Positions 23,878 through 33,605 of a DNA stretch of 64,000 nt are shown in pieces. The stretch's first letter is position 1. The number at the start of each line of letters is the position of its first letter. Source of the DNA: Lachnospiraceae bacterium (GTDB lineage Bacteria > Bacillota > Clostridia > Lachnospirales > Lachnospiraceae); NCBI GenBank assembly GCA_022796475.1, contig JAAWIS010000006.1, positions 1 to 64,000 on the forward strand. Direction: 5' to 3'. The notes under the pieces are model-generated. The model worked only from the letters and a program-made list of their open reading frames with translations. It did not search any database and was not told where the DNA came from. Both the position numbers and the translations under genes were made by a program.

Positions 23878-25284
23878 ATGGAAACAAAATCAAATAAGGA
23901 AACAGGGATAAATAAGGAGATATCTTCCGTCCAAAAGCCGGAAGCAGAAGCAGAATTTGACCGTGAGATGGAACGTCTTTTGGCTCCGGAACCGGAAGGG
24001 GAAAAGAAGAAAGGCAAAAAGAAAAAGAAAACAGAAGGAATGCCTAAGAAAAAGTGGAGCAGGAAACGAAAGCTGATAGCGGCGGCAGCGGCAGTTCTCG
24101 TGCTGTTTGCTGCAGGAAAGATGCTGCTTGGAAACAACAAAGAAGTAACACCTTTTGTCGCAACCCAGGTTTTGGAAACCGGAAGCATTCAAAACCGTTT
24201 AGCCATAACCGGTCCCATATCCGGAACAGACAGTGTGGATGTGGTGTCAAACCTTCATGCTGAAGTAATGGAGCTGCGGGTGAAGGAAGGAGATCGGGTA
24301 GAAAAGGATCAAATTTTGGCAGTTGTGGACAGCAGCGACTTAGAAAAAGAAGTAGAGATTGCCCAAAATGCTTATAATCTGGCAGTAGCGACGAAAAACG
24401 AACAGCAGAAACAAGCAGAACAGGGGTTTGCCAAGGCTATGCAGGACTGTCAGGCAGCGAAACGGGCGTTGGATCGGACTGCAGTTATGGTTCAGGCAGG
24501 CAGCGAACCGCCTGTGAACCTGGAACAGGCCCAGAATACATACGCAGACGCAGTCCGCCAGGTAAATTCATTTACCCTGGTAAACGGAAAGCCTGCTGCA
24601 AATGAATCCTATGATCTTCAGATTAAAAATGCAGAGTTTGAGCTGGAAACGAAAAAAGAAGCGCTGGAAAGCGCCCAGATCAAAAGCCCCATTGCAGGAA
24701 CGGTAGTACGGGTTAATACAAAAGTGGGCCAGTTTGCAGATAAGCCGGAAAATGAAAAGCCCATGTTCATAATCGAAAATCTGGATCAGTTGGAACTGGA
24801 AATTAAAGTAAGCGAATATTCTATCGGCAAGGTAGCAGTAGGTCAGCCGGTTACCATTCATGCAGATATTCTAAATGGGAAAGAAGTTTCCGGCGTAGTG
24901 GCCTCTATTTCGCCTACTGGAGAAGAAAAGGGCAACGGCTCAACTGAACGGGTGATCCCCACCATAGTGGCCATTACCGATCCAGATACCAGATTAATTG
25001 CCGGAATTACGGCAAGAGCGGAAATTGTGCTGGAAGAAGCGGAAGATACGCTGGTAATTCCGATTTCTGCCCTGCTTCAGAAGGAAGACGGCAGTTTGTA
25101 TGTTCAGAAGGTAGAAAATCAGATTCTTACCTGGATACCGGTAGAAACCGGAGTGGAAAGCGATATTAATATTGAAATAATTCCTGTTGATCAAGACAGC
25201 CTGAAAGCCGGAGATTCCATTGCAATCAATGCGTCTGCCATGTTAGAGGACGGAACCAGCGTGTTGTCCAATGCTGCCAATTAG
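23878..25284 (+). CDS. HlyD/MacA-like membrane-fusion (adaptor) protein
   Basis: A membrane-fusion protein of about 468 residues. It has a long charged cytoplasmic N-terminus with a Lys-rich stretch, one membrane helix (about 61-82), and a biotinyl-lipoyl-like half near VMELRVKEGDRVEKDQILAVVD. A coiled coil of Ala/Gln/Lys heptads follows, then the second lipoyl half (IKSPIAGTVVRVNTKVGQ) and a beta-barrel. It links a MacB-type ABC exporter to the outside. The start is uncertain: GTG at 23854 or 23866 and ATG at 23878 are all in frame, and GGGAGG at 23856 favours 23866 while the AGG at 23868 would serve 23878. The ATPase and permease genes follow directly. Confidence 0.85.
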   Translation: METKSNKETGINKEISSVQKPEAEAEFDREMERLLAPEPEGEKKKGKKKKKTEGMPKKKWSRKRKLIAAAAAVLVLFAAGKMLLGNNKEVTPFVATQVLETGSIQNRLAITGPISGTDSVDVVSNLHAEVMELRVKEGDRVEKDQILAVVDSSDLEKEVEIAQNAYNLAVATKNEQQKQAEQGFAKAMQDCQAAKRALDRTAVMVQAGSEPPVNLEQAQNTYADAVRQVNSFTLVNGKPAANESYDLQIKNAEFELETKKEALESAQIKSPIAGTVVRVNTKVGQFADKPENEKPMFIIENLDQLELEIKVSEYSIGKVAVGQPVTIHADILNGKEVSGVVASISPTGEEKGNGSTERVIPTIVAITDPDTRLIAGITARAEIVLEEAEDTLVIPISALLQKEDGSLYVQKVENQILTWIPVETGVESDINIEIIPVDQDSLKAGDSIAINASAMLEDGTSVLSNAAN

Positions 25285-25306
25285 GCCGGAGGTGACAGGA
25301 ACTGAT

Positions 25307-26089
25307 ATGAAAAACAGAGATCTCAGGCAGTTATTTCGGAAGAAAGAAAAAAAGCTGCCTTCCTATATGACAGAAAATGTAAACCAGGATTTGATTCGGC
25401 TTGAAAATCTGGTGAAAATTTATGACACTGGGGCCATTAAGGTTCTGGGCCTGAAAAAAATCAACCTAACCATCCGGCGTGGGGATTTTGTGGCGATTAT
25501 GGGACAGTCCGGATCCGGAAAGTCTACGCTGATGAATATTTTAGGCTGTCTGGACCGGCCTACCATGGGGCATTATTACCTGGACGGCATTGACACGGCC
25601 CAACTGACACCGAACCAGTTGTCAGAAGTGAGGAACCGGAAAATCGGATTCGTATTCCAGTCCTTTAATTTGATTCCCCGAACCTCGGCTCTTAAAAATG
25701 TGGAGCTTCCCATGACCTATGCCCATAAACTTCCCAAAAAAGAGCGCCAGGATCGGGCTTTTCAGCTTTTAGAGCGTGTGGGACTTGGCAAACGGTATGA
25801 ACATATGCCCAATGAACTGTCGGGAGGCCAAAGGCAGAGGGTAGCAATTGCAAGGGCGCTGGCAAATGAACCGCCCCTTATTCTGGCTGATGAACCTACC
25901 GGAAACCTGGATACCGCTTCCTCCATTGAGATCATGGAGCTGTTTGGACAGCTTCACAAGGAAGGCGCTACTGTGGTAGTAGTAACCCATGAGGAGGATA
26001 TTGCCGCTTTTACCCAGCGGGTAATCCGTTTCCGTGACGGCCAGGTGGTCAGCGACGTGAGGAAAGAGGAGGCGAATCATGCTGATTGA
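25307..26089 (+). CDS. MacB/LolD-type ABC transporter ATPase
   Basis: A 260-residue ATPase: Walker [10 protein letters not shown] (about 66-74), [16 protein letters not shown] signature, Walker [12 protein letters not shown] (about 189-199) and the H-loop VVVTHEE. It belongs to the MacB/FtsE/LolD group that powers lipoprotein, peptide or macrolide export. The ATG at 25307 is preceded by GGAGGTGACAGGA. An in-frame ATG at 25271 overlaps the adaptor gene and adds 12 residues. The last 11 nt overlap the permease gene. Confidence 0.92.
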   Translation: MKNRDLRQLFRKKEKKLPSYMTENVNQDLIRLENLVKIYDTGAIKVLGLKKINLTIRRGDFVAIMGQSGSGKSTLMNILGCLDRPTMGHYYLDGIDTAQLTPNQLSEVRNRKIGFVFQSFNLIPRTSALKNVELPMTYAHKLPKKERQDRAFQLLERVGLGKRYEHMPNELSGGQRQRVAIARALANEPPLILADEPTGNLDTASSIEIMELFGQLHKEGATVVVVTHEEDIAAFTQRVIRFRDGQVVSDVRKEEANHAD

Positions 26090-27293
26090 AAATATGGCAA
26101 TGGCATTTTCAGCCATTCGTGCCAATAAAATGCGTTCTATTTTGACCATGCTGGGAATTGTAATCGGAATTGGCTCCGTAATTTCCATCGTTTCTATCGG
26201 TGATACCATGCGAAGCATGTTTGCGGATCTGTATAAGGATGTGGGTATTACACAGGGCTTCTGCCAGATCCGAAGCTGGATGATAGATGATTTCAGGCAA
26301 AGCGATTACTTTACGTTAGACGAGATGGAGCGCATAAAAGAAGTATTTGGTGATGAACTTGCCTATATTGACAGCAATACGTCTGTTGATGGAGAGGCAG
26401 CTTACGGAAGGAATACGGTGCGCTTTACTTTAAGCGGCATTGACTATAATTATCAGGATGTCCAGCCTGTTACTATGGTCTATGGCCGGTATCTGAACCA
26501 GGGAGATATTTTAGGCAGGAAAAAGAATGCGGTTATGGATGTAAAAAGCGCCATGCGCATGTTTGGCACAGAAAATGCGGTTGGCCTTTCCTTTCGTATA
26601 ACAGTCTGGGGAGAAGTCCAGGACTATACAGTAGTAGGCGTGTACCGGAAGGACATGAGCCCCTTCCAGACTCTGATGATGGGGGATACGGGAGAAGGAG
26701 GTTCTGCTTATATTCCTTACACGATTTTAACCTGGCCAAATGATTATTTCGGCGTGTACCATATTTATGCAGCGGAAGATACCGATCTGAATGACTTTTT
26801 TACACGTTTTACAAACTATGTCGCCAAAATAAAGGGAAGGGAGCCAGAACAAATTTATATGTATACAGCAGTGGAAGAAATGGGATCCATTGATCAGATG
26901 ATGGGCGGCCTTTCTGCTGCTGTGGGCGGGATTGCTGCCATTTCCTTAATTGTAGGCGGTATCGGTATTATGAATATCATGCTGGTTTCCGTTACTGAGA
27001 GAACAAGAGAAATCGGAATCCGAAAAGCCCTGGGGGCAAAAACCAGAGATGTGCTGATTCAGTTTTTAACAGAATCAGCTACCTTATCGGCTATGGGAGG
27101 CATTATCGGGATTATAATCGGAACGGGGCTGGTAAGCCTGGGAGGCTTGGCCTTAGGGGTGCCGGTAGTAATTAAGCCGGTTGTTGTAATTCTTGCAGTA
27201 GGATTTTCGGCAATGGTTGGAATTTTCTTCGGCCTGTACCCTGCTTCAAAAGCTGCAAAGGCCGATCCAATTGATGCGCTCCGGTATGAATAG
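26079..27293 (+). CDS. MacB-like ABC transporter permease (FtsX domain)
   Basis: A 404-residue permease with one N-terminal helix (about 20-42), a large extracytoplasmic MacB_PCD domain, and three C-terminal helices with the FtsX signature (LVSVTERTREIGIRKALGAK). With the adaptor and ATPase it forms a three-part exporter, a common arrangement in Firmicutes for antimicrobial peptides or lipoproteins. The operon ends at the terminator at 27319-27360. No two-component system lies next to it. Confidence 0.92.
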   Translation: MLIENMAMAFSAIRANKMRSILTMLGIVIGIGSVISIVSIGDTMRSMFADLYKDVGITQGFCQIRSWMIDDFRQSDYFTLDEMERIKEVFGDELAYIDSNTSVDGEAAYGRNTVRFTLSGIDYNYQDVQPVTMVYGRYLNQGDILGRKKNAVMDVKSAMRMFGTENAVGLSFRITVWGEVQDYTVVGVYRKDMSPFQTLMMGDTGEGGSAYIPYTILTWPNDYFGVYHIYAAEDTDLNDFFTRFTNYVAKIKGREPEQIYMYTAVEEMGSIDQMMGGLSAAVGGIAAISLIVGGIGIMNIMLVSVTERTREIGIRKALGAKTRDVLIQFLTESATLSAMGGIIGIIIGTGLVSLGGLALGVPVVIKPVVVILAVGFSAMVGIFFGLYPASKAAKADPIDALRYE

Positions 27294-27318
27294 GAGGGCA
27301 ATGGGATATTAAGAAATG

Positions 27319-27360
27319 ATACCAGGCGCCATGGGCTTTTCCCCAGCGCCTGGTATTATT
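27319..27360 (+). terminator. Intrinsic terminator after the ABC permease
   Basis: An 11-bp stem ATACCAGGCGC / GCGCCTGGTAT followed by TATTTT. Confidence 0.8.
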
Positions 27361-27569
27361 TTGGATGATTGTTTTTTGTTTTATTCTGCTCTTGAACCGG
27401 CAGTCTGGAGCATACCCGATTCTTTGCTTAATATTTTGTTTCTAACAGAACTCCTTTTATACTTCATTACAAATTTATAAAAATTTGGTATAACTACTCG
27501 CAAAGACAGAAATTATATGTTACAATAAGAAGAAGTGTTCTGAGGTTGCAAGAGAAAAGGAGCGGCAGT

Positions 27570-28016
27570 ATGCTGAATGAAGAGAAGATCAAACTGATGA
27601 CAAGCATTGCCATGTTTGAACAAAAAGAAGGAAAGAAGATTTTTCCGTTAAGCTGCTATTTTAGAAGTGACTATATCAGCCGCCATTTGCTGGGGGCCTT
27701 TTTCGGGTACACATTATGCTGCCTGCTGGCGGTAGTTCTTTGGGTATTGTACAATTTGGAACTGCTTTTGACGAATATTGAGATTGAACGGTTTCTGTCC
27801 CTGGGAAAGCGGTTCGGAATCATATATCTGGGAGGCCTGGTGCTGTATCTGATGATTACTGCAATTGTTTACTGGAAACGATATGAGTATTCCATTGCCG
27901 GCATGCGGGTTTATGTAGCGAAACTAAAGCGTTTGGAAAAGCGGTATGAATACCAGAATAAGGTAAAGGAGATGTCAAAGGAGGGCGTTCGTTATGATCG
28001 GTCTTCTGGTATTTAA
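27570..28016 (+). CDS. Small conserved membrane protein upstream of cdaA
   Basis: A 148-residue protein with two hydrophobic segments (LLGAFFGYTLCCLLAVVLWV and FGIIYLGGLVLYLMITAIV) and basic tails. I do not recognise a family with a known function. The ATG at 27570 has AAAAGGAG about 9 nt upstream; an in-frame start at 27546 lacks a site. It overlaps the next membrane-protein gene by 23 nt, so the pair is translationally coupled, and both lie just before the c-di-AMP synthesis genes. Confidence 0.65.
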   Translation: MLNEEKIKLMTSIAMFEQKEGKKIFPLSCYFRSDYISRHLLGAFFGYTLCCLLAVVLWVLYNLELLLTNIEIERFLSLGKRFGIIYLGGLVLYLMITAIVYWKRYEYSIAGMRVYVAKLKRLEKRYEYQNKVKEMSKEGVRYDRSSGI

Positions 28017-28929
28017 AGAACGTCTGAAAGCCTTTTATGGAACATATAGCTTTATCGTAAATCCGATCCGGAAGTTTCTGCTCTCTATGGCAGCGCTGAT
28101 CCTTTTAAACCAGAATCTGGGTTTTATGGAATTATTGAAAAATCCGCTGCTTTTTACAGCGGTCAGCCTGTTATCGGCTTTTTTGCCTGTAAGTGTCCTT
28201 ACTTGCATTTCGGCTGTTTTTATGATGCTGCATCTGTACAGTGTATCATTTGAGCTGACTGTGATAACAGGTATTCTGGTCTTGACAGTAGCCATTCTTT
28301 ACAGCGGTTTCCAGCCTGGCAATTCCATTATTATGGTGATTACTCCAATGCTGTTTTTTATTCAGGTGCCCTTTGCAGTGCCTCTGATAGTGGGATTGTC
28401 CTGCGGCCTTTCGGCTTTGATCCCCATGTGTGTTGGCGTGTTTTTCTATTATTTGCTGATTTATGCAAAACAGAATGCAGGCGTTTTAGCCGGATCAGCA
28501 GCAATTGATATTACTCAGAAATATACCCAGATTTTAGACAGCCTGCTGAGCAATGAGCTTATGATTCTCATGGTTCTTACCTTTGCAGCAGCGGCAATTG
28601 TGGTATATTTGATTAAAAGTCTGTCTGTGGCATATGCGTGGACCATTGCCATTGCAGCCGGGGTAGTGGTGGAGCTGGCAGTTATTTTTTTCGGAAATTC
28701 CCGGATGGATGTAAATTTGTCAGTTAGTTCGATTATAATAGGTGTTTTGTTATCGCTGGCTTTGGCATTGATCTTCCAGTTTTTTGTATTTGCAGTAGAT
28801 TATTCCAGAACCGAATTCCTGCAGTTTCAGGATGACGATTATTACTATTATGTGAAGGCTGTCCCAAAGATGACGGTAACAGCGCCGGATGTGAAGGTTC
28901 AGAGAATTAACAAACGGAAAGATTCCTGA
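27994..28929 (+). CDS. Polytopic membrane protein upstream of cdaA
   Basis: A 311-residue hydrophobic protein with about eight predicted membrane helices and a Tyr/Asp-rich stretch near the C-terminus (FQDDDYYYYVK). I recognise no functional family. The start has AAGGAGGGCG directly upstream, inside the preceding gene. Its overlap with that gene and its position before cdaA-cdaR suggest a membrane complex connected with c-di-AMP signalling or the cell envelope, but this is only positional. Confidence 0.65.
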   Translation: MIGLLVFKERLKAFYGTYSFIVNPIRKFLLSMAALILLNQNLGFMELLKNPLLFTAVSLLSAFLPVSVLTCISAVFMMLHLYSVSFELTVITGILVLTVAILYSGFQPGNSIIMVITPMLFFIQVPFAVPLIVGLSCGLSALIPMCVGVFFYYLLIYAKQNAGVLAGSAAIDITQKYTQILDSLLSNELMILMVLTFAAAAIVVYLIKSLSVAYAWTIAIAAGVVVELAVIFFGNSRMDVNLSVSSIIIGVLLSLALALIFQFFVFAVDYSRTEFLQFQDDDYYYYVKAVPKMTVTAPDVKVQRINKRKDS

Positions 28930-29153
28930 TTTTATTAAGATGGTTTAGAAAGCAGGTACAGAGGCATGGCTGTGCAGTGAATAAAAGGGAAACAGGATTT
29001 ACTATATTTATATTAAGAAATCCGCCGCTTATTAGGCGGCACTGGTTTAGCAGCAACTGGAAGCATAAAGCCAGATGCACCTGCTACACTGATAGTTAGG
29101 GGGCAGGTTTGCTGCTGGGCATATGAAGGTTTAGGAAGGGAGGATATGGCACC

Positions 29154-30029
29154 ATGGCGGAACTAATGGAAGGTATTCGCTCCTGGCTGTCATTTTTGCA
29201 GAGAATCAGTGTCAGGAATCTGATTGAAATTGTAATTATATCAGTACTGATTTATGAAGTATTGTTTTGGATTAAAAATACACGGGCCTGGACGCTTCTG
29301 AAGGGCTTGGCCGTGATTTTGGTGTTTACTGTATTTGCTGCAATCTGTGAGCTGCGGACCATACTTTGGATTTTGGAAAAAACGGCGGCCATTGCTGCCA
29401 CAGCGTTAATGGTGATTTTTCAGCCGGAATTGCGGAAGGCACTGGAACAGTTAGGAAGTAAAAATATCATTACCAATATCCTTTCATTTGATGATGGCAA
29501 GGAGGTAAGCGGCTTTACAGAGAAAACCGTCAGCGAACTGGTCAGAGCCACATTTGAGATGGCCAAGGTTAAAACAGGAGCGCTTATGGTAATTGAAAAG
29601 GGCGATACCTTAAAGGAAATTGAGCGTACCGGCATTGAGGTAAACGGCCTGGTTACCAGCCAGCTTCTGATTAATATATTTGAGCATAATACGCCCCTTC
29701 ATGACGGCGCGGTTGTAATCCGCGGAAATCGTGTGGCGGCAGCTACCTGTTATCTGCCTCTTTCTGATAACATGTCGATCAGCAAGGAACTGGGGACCAG
29801 ACATCGGGCAGCAGTTGGAATCTCAGAGGTAACTGACAGCCTGACGATTGTAGTTTCCGAGGAAACCGGCAGGGTTACCTTGGCAGAGGGAGGCAAGCTG
29901 ACCAGGATTCATGATGGGGAAGCCTTAAAGAAGGCATTGTCAAGCAATACGGAGGAAAGCGCTGCCCCTGGCGGAAAGTTTAAATTATGGAAGGGGAGGC
30001 TGAAGAATGAAAGAAATTCTAACCCGTAA
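29154..30029 (+). CDS. cdaA: Diadenylate cyclase CdaA
   Basis: A 291-residue membrane diadenylate cyclase. Three N-terminal helices (about 20-90) are followed by a DAC domain with DGAVVI (about 183) and RHRAAVG (about 216), the two catalytic motifs. It makes cyclic di-AMP from two ATP at the membrane and controls potassium and osmolyte balance. GGGAGG lies about 10 nt before the ATG. It overlaps cdaR by 23 nt, the usual pairing. The third member commonly found in Firmicutes, glmM, is absent here; ptsH and ptsI follow instead. Confidence 0.95.
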   Translation: MAELMEGIRSWLSFLQRISVRNLIEIVIISVLIYEVLFWIKNTRAWTLLKGLAVILVFTVFAAICELRTILWILEKTAAIAATALMVIFQPELRKALEQLGSKNIITNILSFDDGKEVSGFTEKTVSELVRATFEMAKVKTGALMVIEKGDTLKEIERTGIEVNGLVTSQLLINIFEHNTPLHDGAVVIRGNRVAAATCYLPLSDNMSISKELGTRHRAAVGISEVTDSLTIVVSEETGRVTLAEGGKLTRIHDGEALKKALSSNTEESAAPGGKFKLWKGRLKNERNSNP

Positions 30030-31446
30030 TCTGGGACTTAAGATACTCTCCGTGGTAATTGCTTTTTTTGTATGGCTGGCAGTGGTAAATGTATCGGATC
30101 CCCAGGTGACAGACCGCAAGGAGATTGTGCTGGATGTGGTAAATGGGGATGTGATGACCAAGGCTGGCCTGTTCTATGAAATTGAAGGTAAGCGGAATAC
30201 AGTTACGATATCGTATCAGATAAGAACCCAGGATCGGATGAACGTAACTTCTTCTGATTTTAGGGCTTATATTGATCTGGCCGACTATTATCCAGCCACT
30301 GGCACAGTGCCGGTATATGTGGAGGTTTTGAATAACAAAGATTATTTAGTGGACTCCGTGGCAGCACGGCCTGCTGTAGTGCGGATTAAAACAGAGCAGA
30401 TTCAGATTAAGGATTTTGATCTGAAAGTCAATCCTTCCGGGTTTGAGGCAGACGGATACGAGGTAGAGCGCTATGAGTTAAGCGAAGATGTGGTAACCGT
30501 GGAAGGGCCGGAATCGGTAATCGGCCGGATTAATTCGGTTGGGATAGAGATTGATATACAGGGACTGCGGACAGAGATAACAGGAACTGCCGTTCCAATT
30601 TTTTATGATGCCAATAATAACCACCTTCCGCTGGATGATCGGATCACAATTAATGTGCCTGAGATTACCTATACAATTAAAGTACTAAAGTCCAGGAGGA
30701 TTCCGCTGGAATTTGAAGTAGGCGGGCAGCCGGCAGAAGGCTACCGCTATGTAGGGCTTCAGGCAACCTCAAATGAAGTGTCAGTGGTTGGTCCGGATCA
30801 AATCGTTTCTGCAATCGAGTCCATCCGGATTCCGTCCAGTGCACTGAATCTGGACAGGACGGAAGGGGACAAGCTGATTACCATAAATGTGGAAGACTAT
30901 TTGCCGGATAAAGAAAACATGAGTATTCCATGGAACAGCCAGGTCAGCGTGACGCTGCTGGTGCGGCAGCTATCCCAGAAAGAAATTGAAGTTCCTACAA
31001 ACCGGATTATCCGGGAAGGGGAGTCTGACTTAAATTACTATGAATACAACCAAGATTCGATAGAAGTAGTTGTGGAAGGCCTTTCGGAAGATTTGGAACT
31101 GTTAGATGTTTCCGATCTGGTATTGGAGATGGATGTATCTGGAATGGCGCCTGGAAGCCACAGAGGAAGTTTAACATTTGAAGGACTTCCTGATATTTTC
31201 CGGGTAGTAAGATATTCTGATTTCCAGGTAATTGTAATGTCAAAAGAAGGAGGGCCTGGCATGACGGCAGCAGAAGGAGGAACAGAGAGCAGCAGTCAGG
31301 AAGGGGAAAATGAGTCGGAAGCAAGAGAAGCTGCAGGCACCAGTGTGGAGGCCAGTCTGGAAAGCAGCAGTGAGGGAGAATCTTTTAGCCTGCCCCAGGA
31401 AGAAACAGAAGGAATAAGAGAAAGCAGTCAGGAGGCTGTACAATGA
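30007..31446 (+). CDS. cdaR: CdaR (YbbR-domain regulator of CdaA)
   Basis: A 479-residue protein with one N-terminal membrane helix (about 10-28) and a series of about four extracytoplasmic YbbR domains, seen in repeats such as GYEVERYELSEDVVTVEGPESV and GYRYVGLQATSNEVSVVGPDQI (quoted in part). The C-terminal 60 residues are a low-complexity Ser/Glu/Gly tail, unusual for the family and probably disordered. CdaR binds CdaA and tunes its activity. It overlaps cdaA by 23 nt. Confidence 0.9.
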   Translation: MKEILTRNLGLKILSVVIAFFVWLAVVNVSDPQVTDRKEIVLDVVNGDVMTKAGLFYEIEGKRNTVTISYQIRTQDRMNVTSSDFRAYIDLADYYPATGTVPVYVEVLNNKDYLVDSVAARPAVVRIKTEQIQIKDFDLKVNPSGFEADGYEVERYELSEDVVTVEGPESVIGRINSVGIEIDIQGLRTEITGTAVPIFYDANNNHLPLDDRITINVPEITYTIKVLKSRRIPLEFEVGGQPAEGYRYVGLQATSNEVSVVGPDQIVSAIESIRIPSSALNLDRTEGDKLITINVEDYLPDKENMSIPWNSQVSVTLLVRQLSQKEIEVPTNRIIREGESDLNYYEYNQDSIEVVVEGLSEDLELLDVSDLVLEMDVSGMAPGSHRGSLTFEGLPDIFRVVRYSDFQVIVMSKEGGPGMTAAEGGTESSSQEGENESEAREAAGTSVEASLESSSEGESFSLPQEETEGIRESSQEAVQ

Positions 31447-31458
31447 CGGAGGGATAAC

Positions 31459-31722
31459 ATGGTTAGTGAGAAAGTGATCATTAAAAATCCCAGCGGCCTG
31501 CATCTGAGGCCGGCTGGAATTCTCTGCAAGGAAGCGATTAAGTACAAATCGTCTGTCCATTTTCACTTTCGCAATACCACAGCAAATGCAAAAAGTGTTT
31601 TAAGTGTATTAGGCGCCTGTATCAAAAGTGGAAGCGAACTGGAATTTGTCTGTGAAGGAGAAGATGAAATGGAAGCGCTGTCTGCTATTATAAAAATCGT
31701 GAGGGACGGTTTAGGAGAATAG
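31459..31722 (+). CDS. ptsH: Phosphocarrier protein HPr
   Basis: An 87-residue HPr with the phosphorylation site His15 in GLHLRPAG and the regulatory Ser46 in NAKSVLSVLG. Ser46 is the HPr-kinase target for carbon catabolite control in Firmicutes. It passes phosphate from Enzyme I to sugar-specific PTS components. It starts 12 nt after cdaR with GGAGGG in place, so it is probably in the cdaA operon, and ptsI follows after a 170-nt gap. Confidence 0.93.
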   Translation: MVSEKVIIKNPSGLHLRPAGILCKEAIKYKSSVHFHFRNTTANAKSVLSVLGACIKSGSELEFVCEGEDEMEALSAIIKIVRDGLGE

Positions 31723-31892
31723 CAGAGTATTGACCACTTGAATGGATTGTTTGTTTGAATTTACAGCGGTCAGTACACAAATAATTGGTTGCAGGATCTG
31801 GTGTGGTGCCATTTAAGGAAATGCAGACAAGGAAGGACAGGAAGAGACAGCATCAGACTTCAACATAAATTATTTATGAGGAGGGTATTATT

Positions 31893-33605
31893 ATGTACAA
31901 GGGTACAAACGCTTCGGCAGGAATTGGAATTGGAAAGGTAACCATTGTCGAAGAACAGGAATTAGTGATTAAAAGGGAGATGGTCACAGATTCCGCAGTT
32001 GAAATCCAGCGTTTTAAGGGAGCGCTGGAAGCCAGTATGAAGCAGACAGAAGCACTGGCGGCTGATCTGGCAACAAGAGTGGGCGAGAAAGAGGCAGAAA
32101 TTTTAAACGGCCACATGATGCTGTTAGCCGATCCGATTCTTACCGGAGAGATCGAGGGTATGATCCAAAATGATTCGGTAAACAGCGAGTTTGCGATCGA
32201 AACGGTATGTACCAACTATGCAGACATGTTTGCATCCATGGAAGATGAGCTGATGCAGCAGAGAGCTGCTGACATGCGGGATATCAAAACCAGGATGCAG
32301 AAGGTATTGCTGGGAATTCAGTCCGTGGATATTGCTTCTCTGCCGGAAGGGTCTGTTATTGTGGCTAAGGATTTGACTCCGTCTATGACAGCAGGAATTA
32401 ATCCGTCCAATGTGACTGGAATTGTCACAGAACTCGGAGGAAGAACTTCCCACAGCGCAATTTTGGCACGTGCCCTGGAAATCCCGGCTGTGGTGGCCCT
32501 TACCGGAATTTTAAGCCAGGTAAAAGACGGCGACCGGATTGTACTGGACGGATCGGAAGGAATGGTTATTGTAAATCCGGAAGACGAAGTGCTGGCACAA
32601 TACCAGGGAAAACGAGAAGCCTTTTTAAAGGAAAAGAAGGAACTGGAAAAGTATATGGGCCGGCCCTCTGTTACGAAAGACGGCGTCTGCGTAGAACTGG
32701 TGGCCAATATCGGAAAGCCGGAAGATGTGGATAAAGTGCTGCAGTATGACGGCGAGGGGGTAGGGCTGTTCCGGACAGAATTCCTTTTTATGGATCGGAA
32801 TGCCATGCCTACTGAGGAAGAACAGTTTGAAGCTTACAAAAAAGTAGCAGTAGCATTGGACGGGAAACCAGTAATTATTCGTACTTTGGATATTGGCGGT
32901 GATAAAGAGATTCCTTACATGGGTCTGGAAAAAGATGAAAATCCATTTTTAGGTTACCGGGCTGTCCGGTTCTGCCTGGATCGGAAGGATGATGTATACC
33001 GTCCTCAATTGCGGGCCCTGCTTCGTGCAAGCGCATTTGGCAATATTAAGATTATGATACCATTAGTAACCTGTATTGATGAGTATCGTGCAGTAAAGGC
33101 ATTGGTGGAAGAAATTAAGGCGGAACTGGATGAAAAGGGGATCAAGTATAACCCGGGCATCCAGCTTGGCATTATGGTGGAAACAGCGGCAGCTTCCCTG
33201 ATAGCAGATATTTTTGCAAGAGAAGCAGACTTTTTCAGCATTGGAACCAATGACTTAACCCAATATACCATGTCTGTTGATCGTGGAAATGATAAGATTT
33301 CGTATCTGTATTCTACGTTTAACCCGGCTGTGCTGCGCAGTATTAAGCGGATCATTGCCTGTGCAAGAGAGGCGGGCATAATGGTAGGCATGTGCGGCGA
33401 GGCTGCAAGTGACCCAATGATGATTCCGCTGCTGCTGGCATTTGGGCTAAATGAATTTAGTATGAGCCCATCAGCTATTTTGCGTGCCAGGAAGATGATA
33501 ACGGAATACAGTACCCAGGAGCTTCAGGCAGTGGCAGATAAAGCTATGAGTTTTGCTACTGCACAAGAAGTGGAATGTTATATGAAAGAGTTTGTAAATT
33601 CATGA
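31893..33605 (+). CDS. ptsI: PTS Enzyme I (phosphoenolpyruvate-protein phosphotransferase)
   Basis: A 570-residue Enzyme I. GGRTSHSAILAR carries the phosphorylated histidine (about 187). The PEP-binding domain has GIGLFRTEFLFM-like and GTNDLTQYTMSVDRGND segments and the active-site Cys in GMCGEAASD near residue 505. It transfers phosphate from PEP to HPr. It has an AGGAGGG site before the ATG. Its stop codon overlaps the start of the Wzy-like gene (ATGA). Confidence 0.95.
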   Translation: MYKGTNASAGIGIGKVTIVEEQELVIKREMVTDSAVEIQRFKGALEASMKQTEALAADLATRVGEKEAEILNGHMMLLADPILTGEIEGMIQNDSVNSEFAIETVCTNYADMFASMEDELMQQRAADMRDIKTRMQKVLLGIQSVDIASLPEGSVIVAKDLTPSMTAGINPSNVTGIVTELGGRTSHSAILARALEIPAVVALTGILSQVKDGDRIVLDGSEGMVIVNPEDEVLAQYQGKREAFLKEKKELEKYMGRPSVTKDGVCVELVANIGKPEDVDKVLQYDGEGVGLFRTEFLFMDRNAMPTEEEQFEAYKKVAVALDGKPVIIRTLDIGGDKEIPYMGLEKDENPFLGYRAVRFCLDRKDDVYRPQLRALLRASAFGNIKIMIPLVTCIDEYRAVKALVEEIKAELDEKGIKYNPGIQLGIMVETAAASLIADIFAREADFFSIGTNDLTQYTMSVDRGNDKISYLYSTFNPAVLRSIKRIIACAREAGIMVGMCGEAASDPMMIPLLLAFGLNEFSMSPSAILRARKMITEYSTQELQAVADKAMSFATAQEVECYMKEFVNS

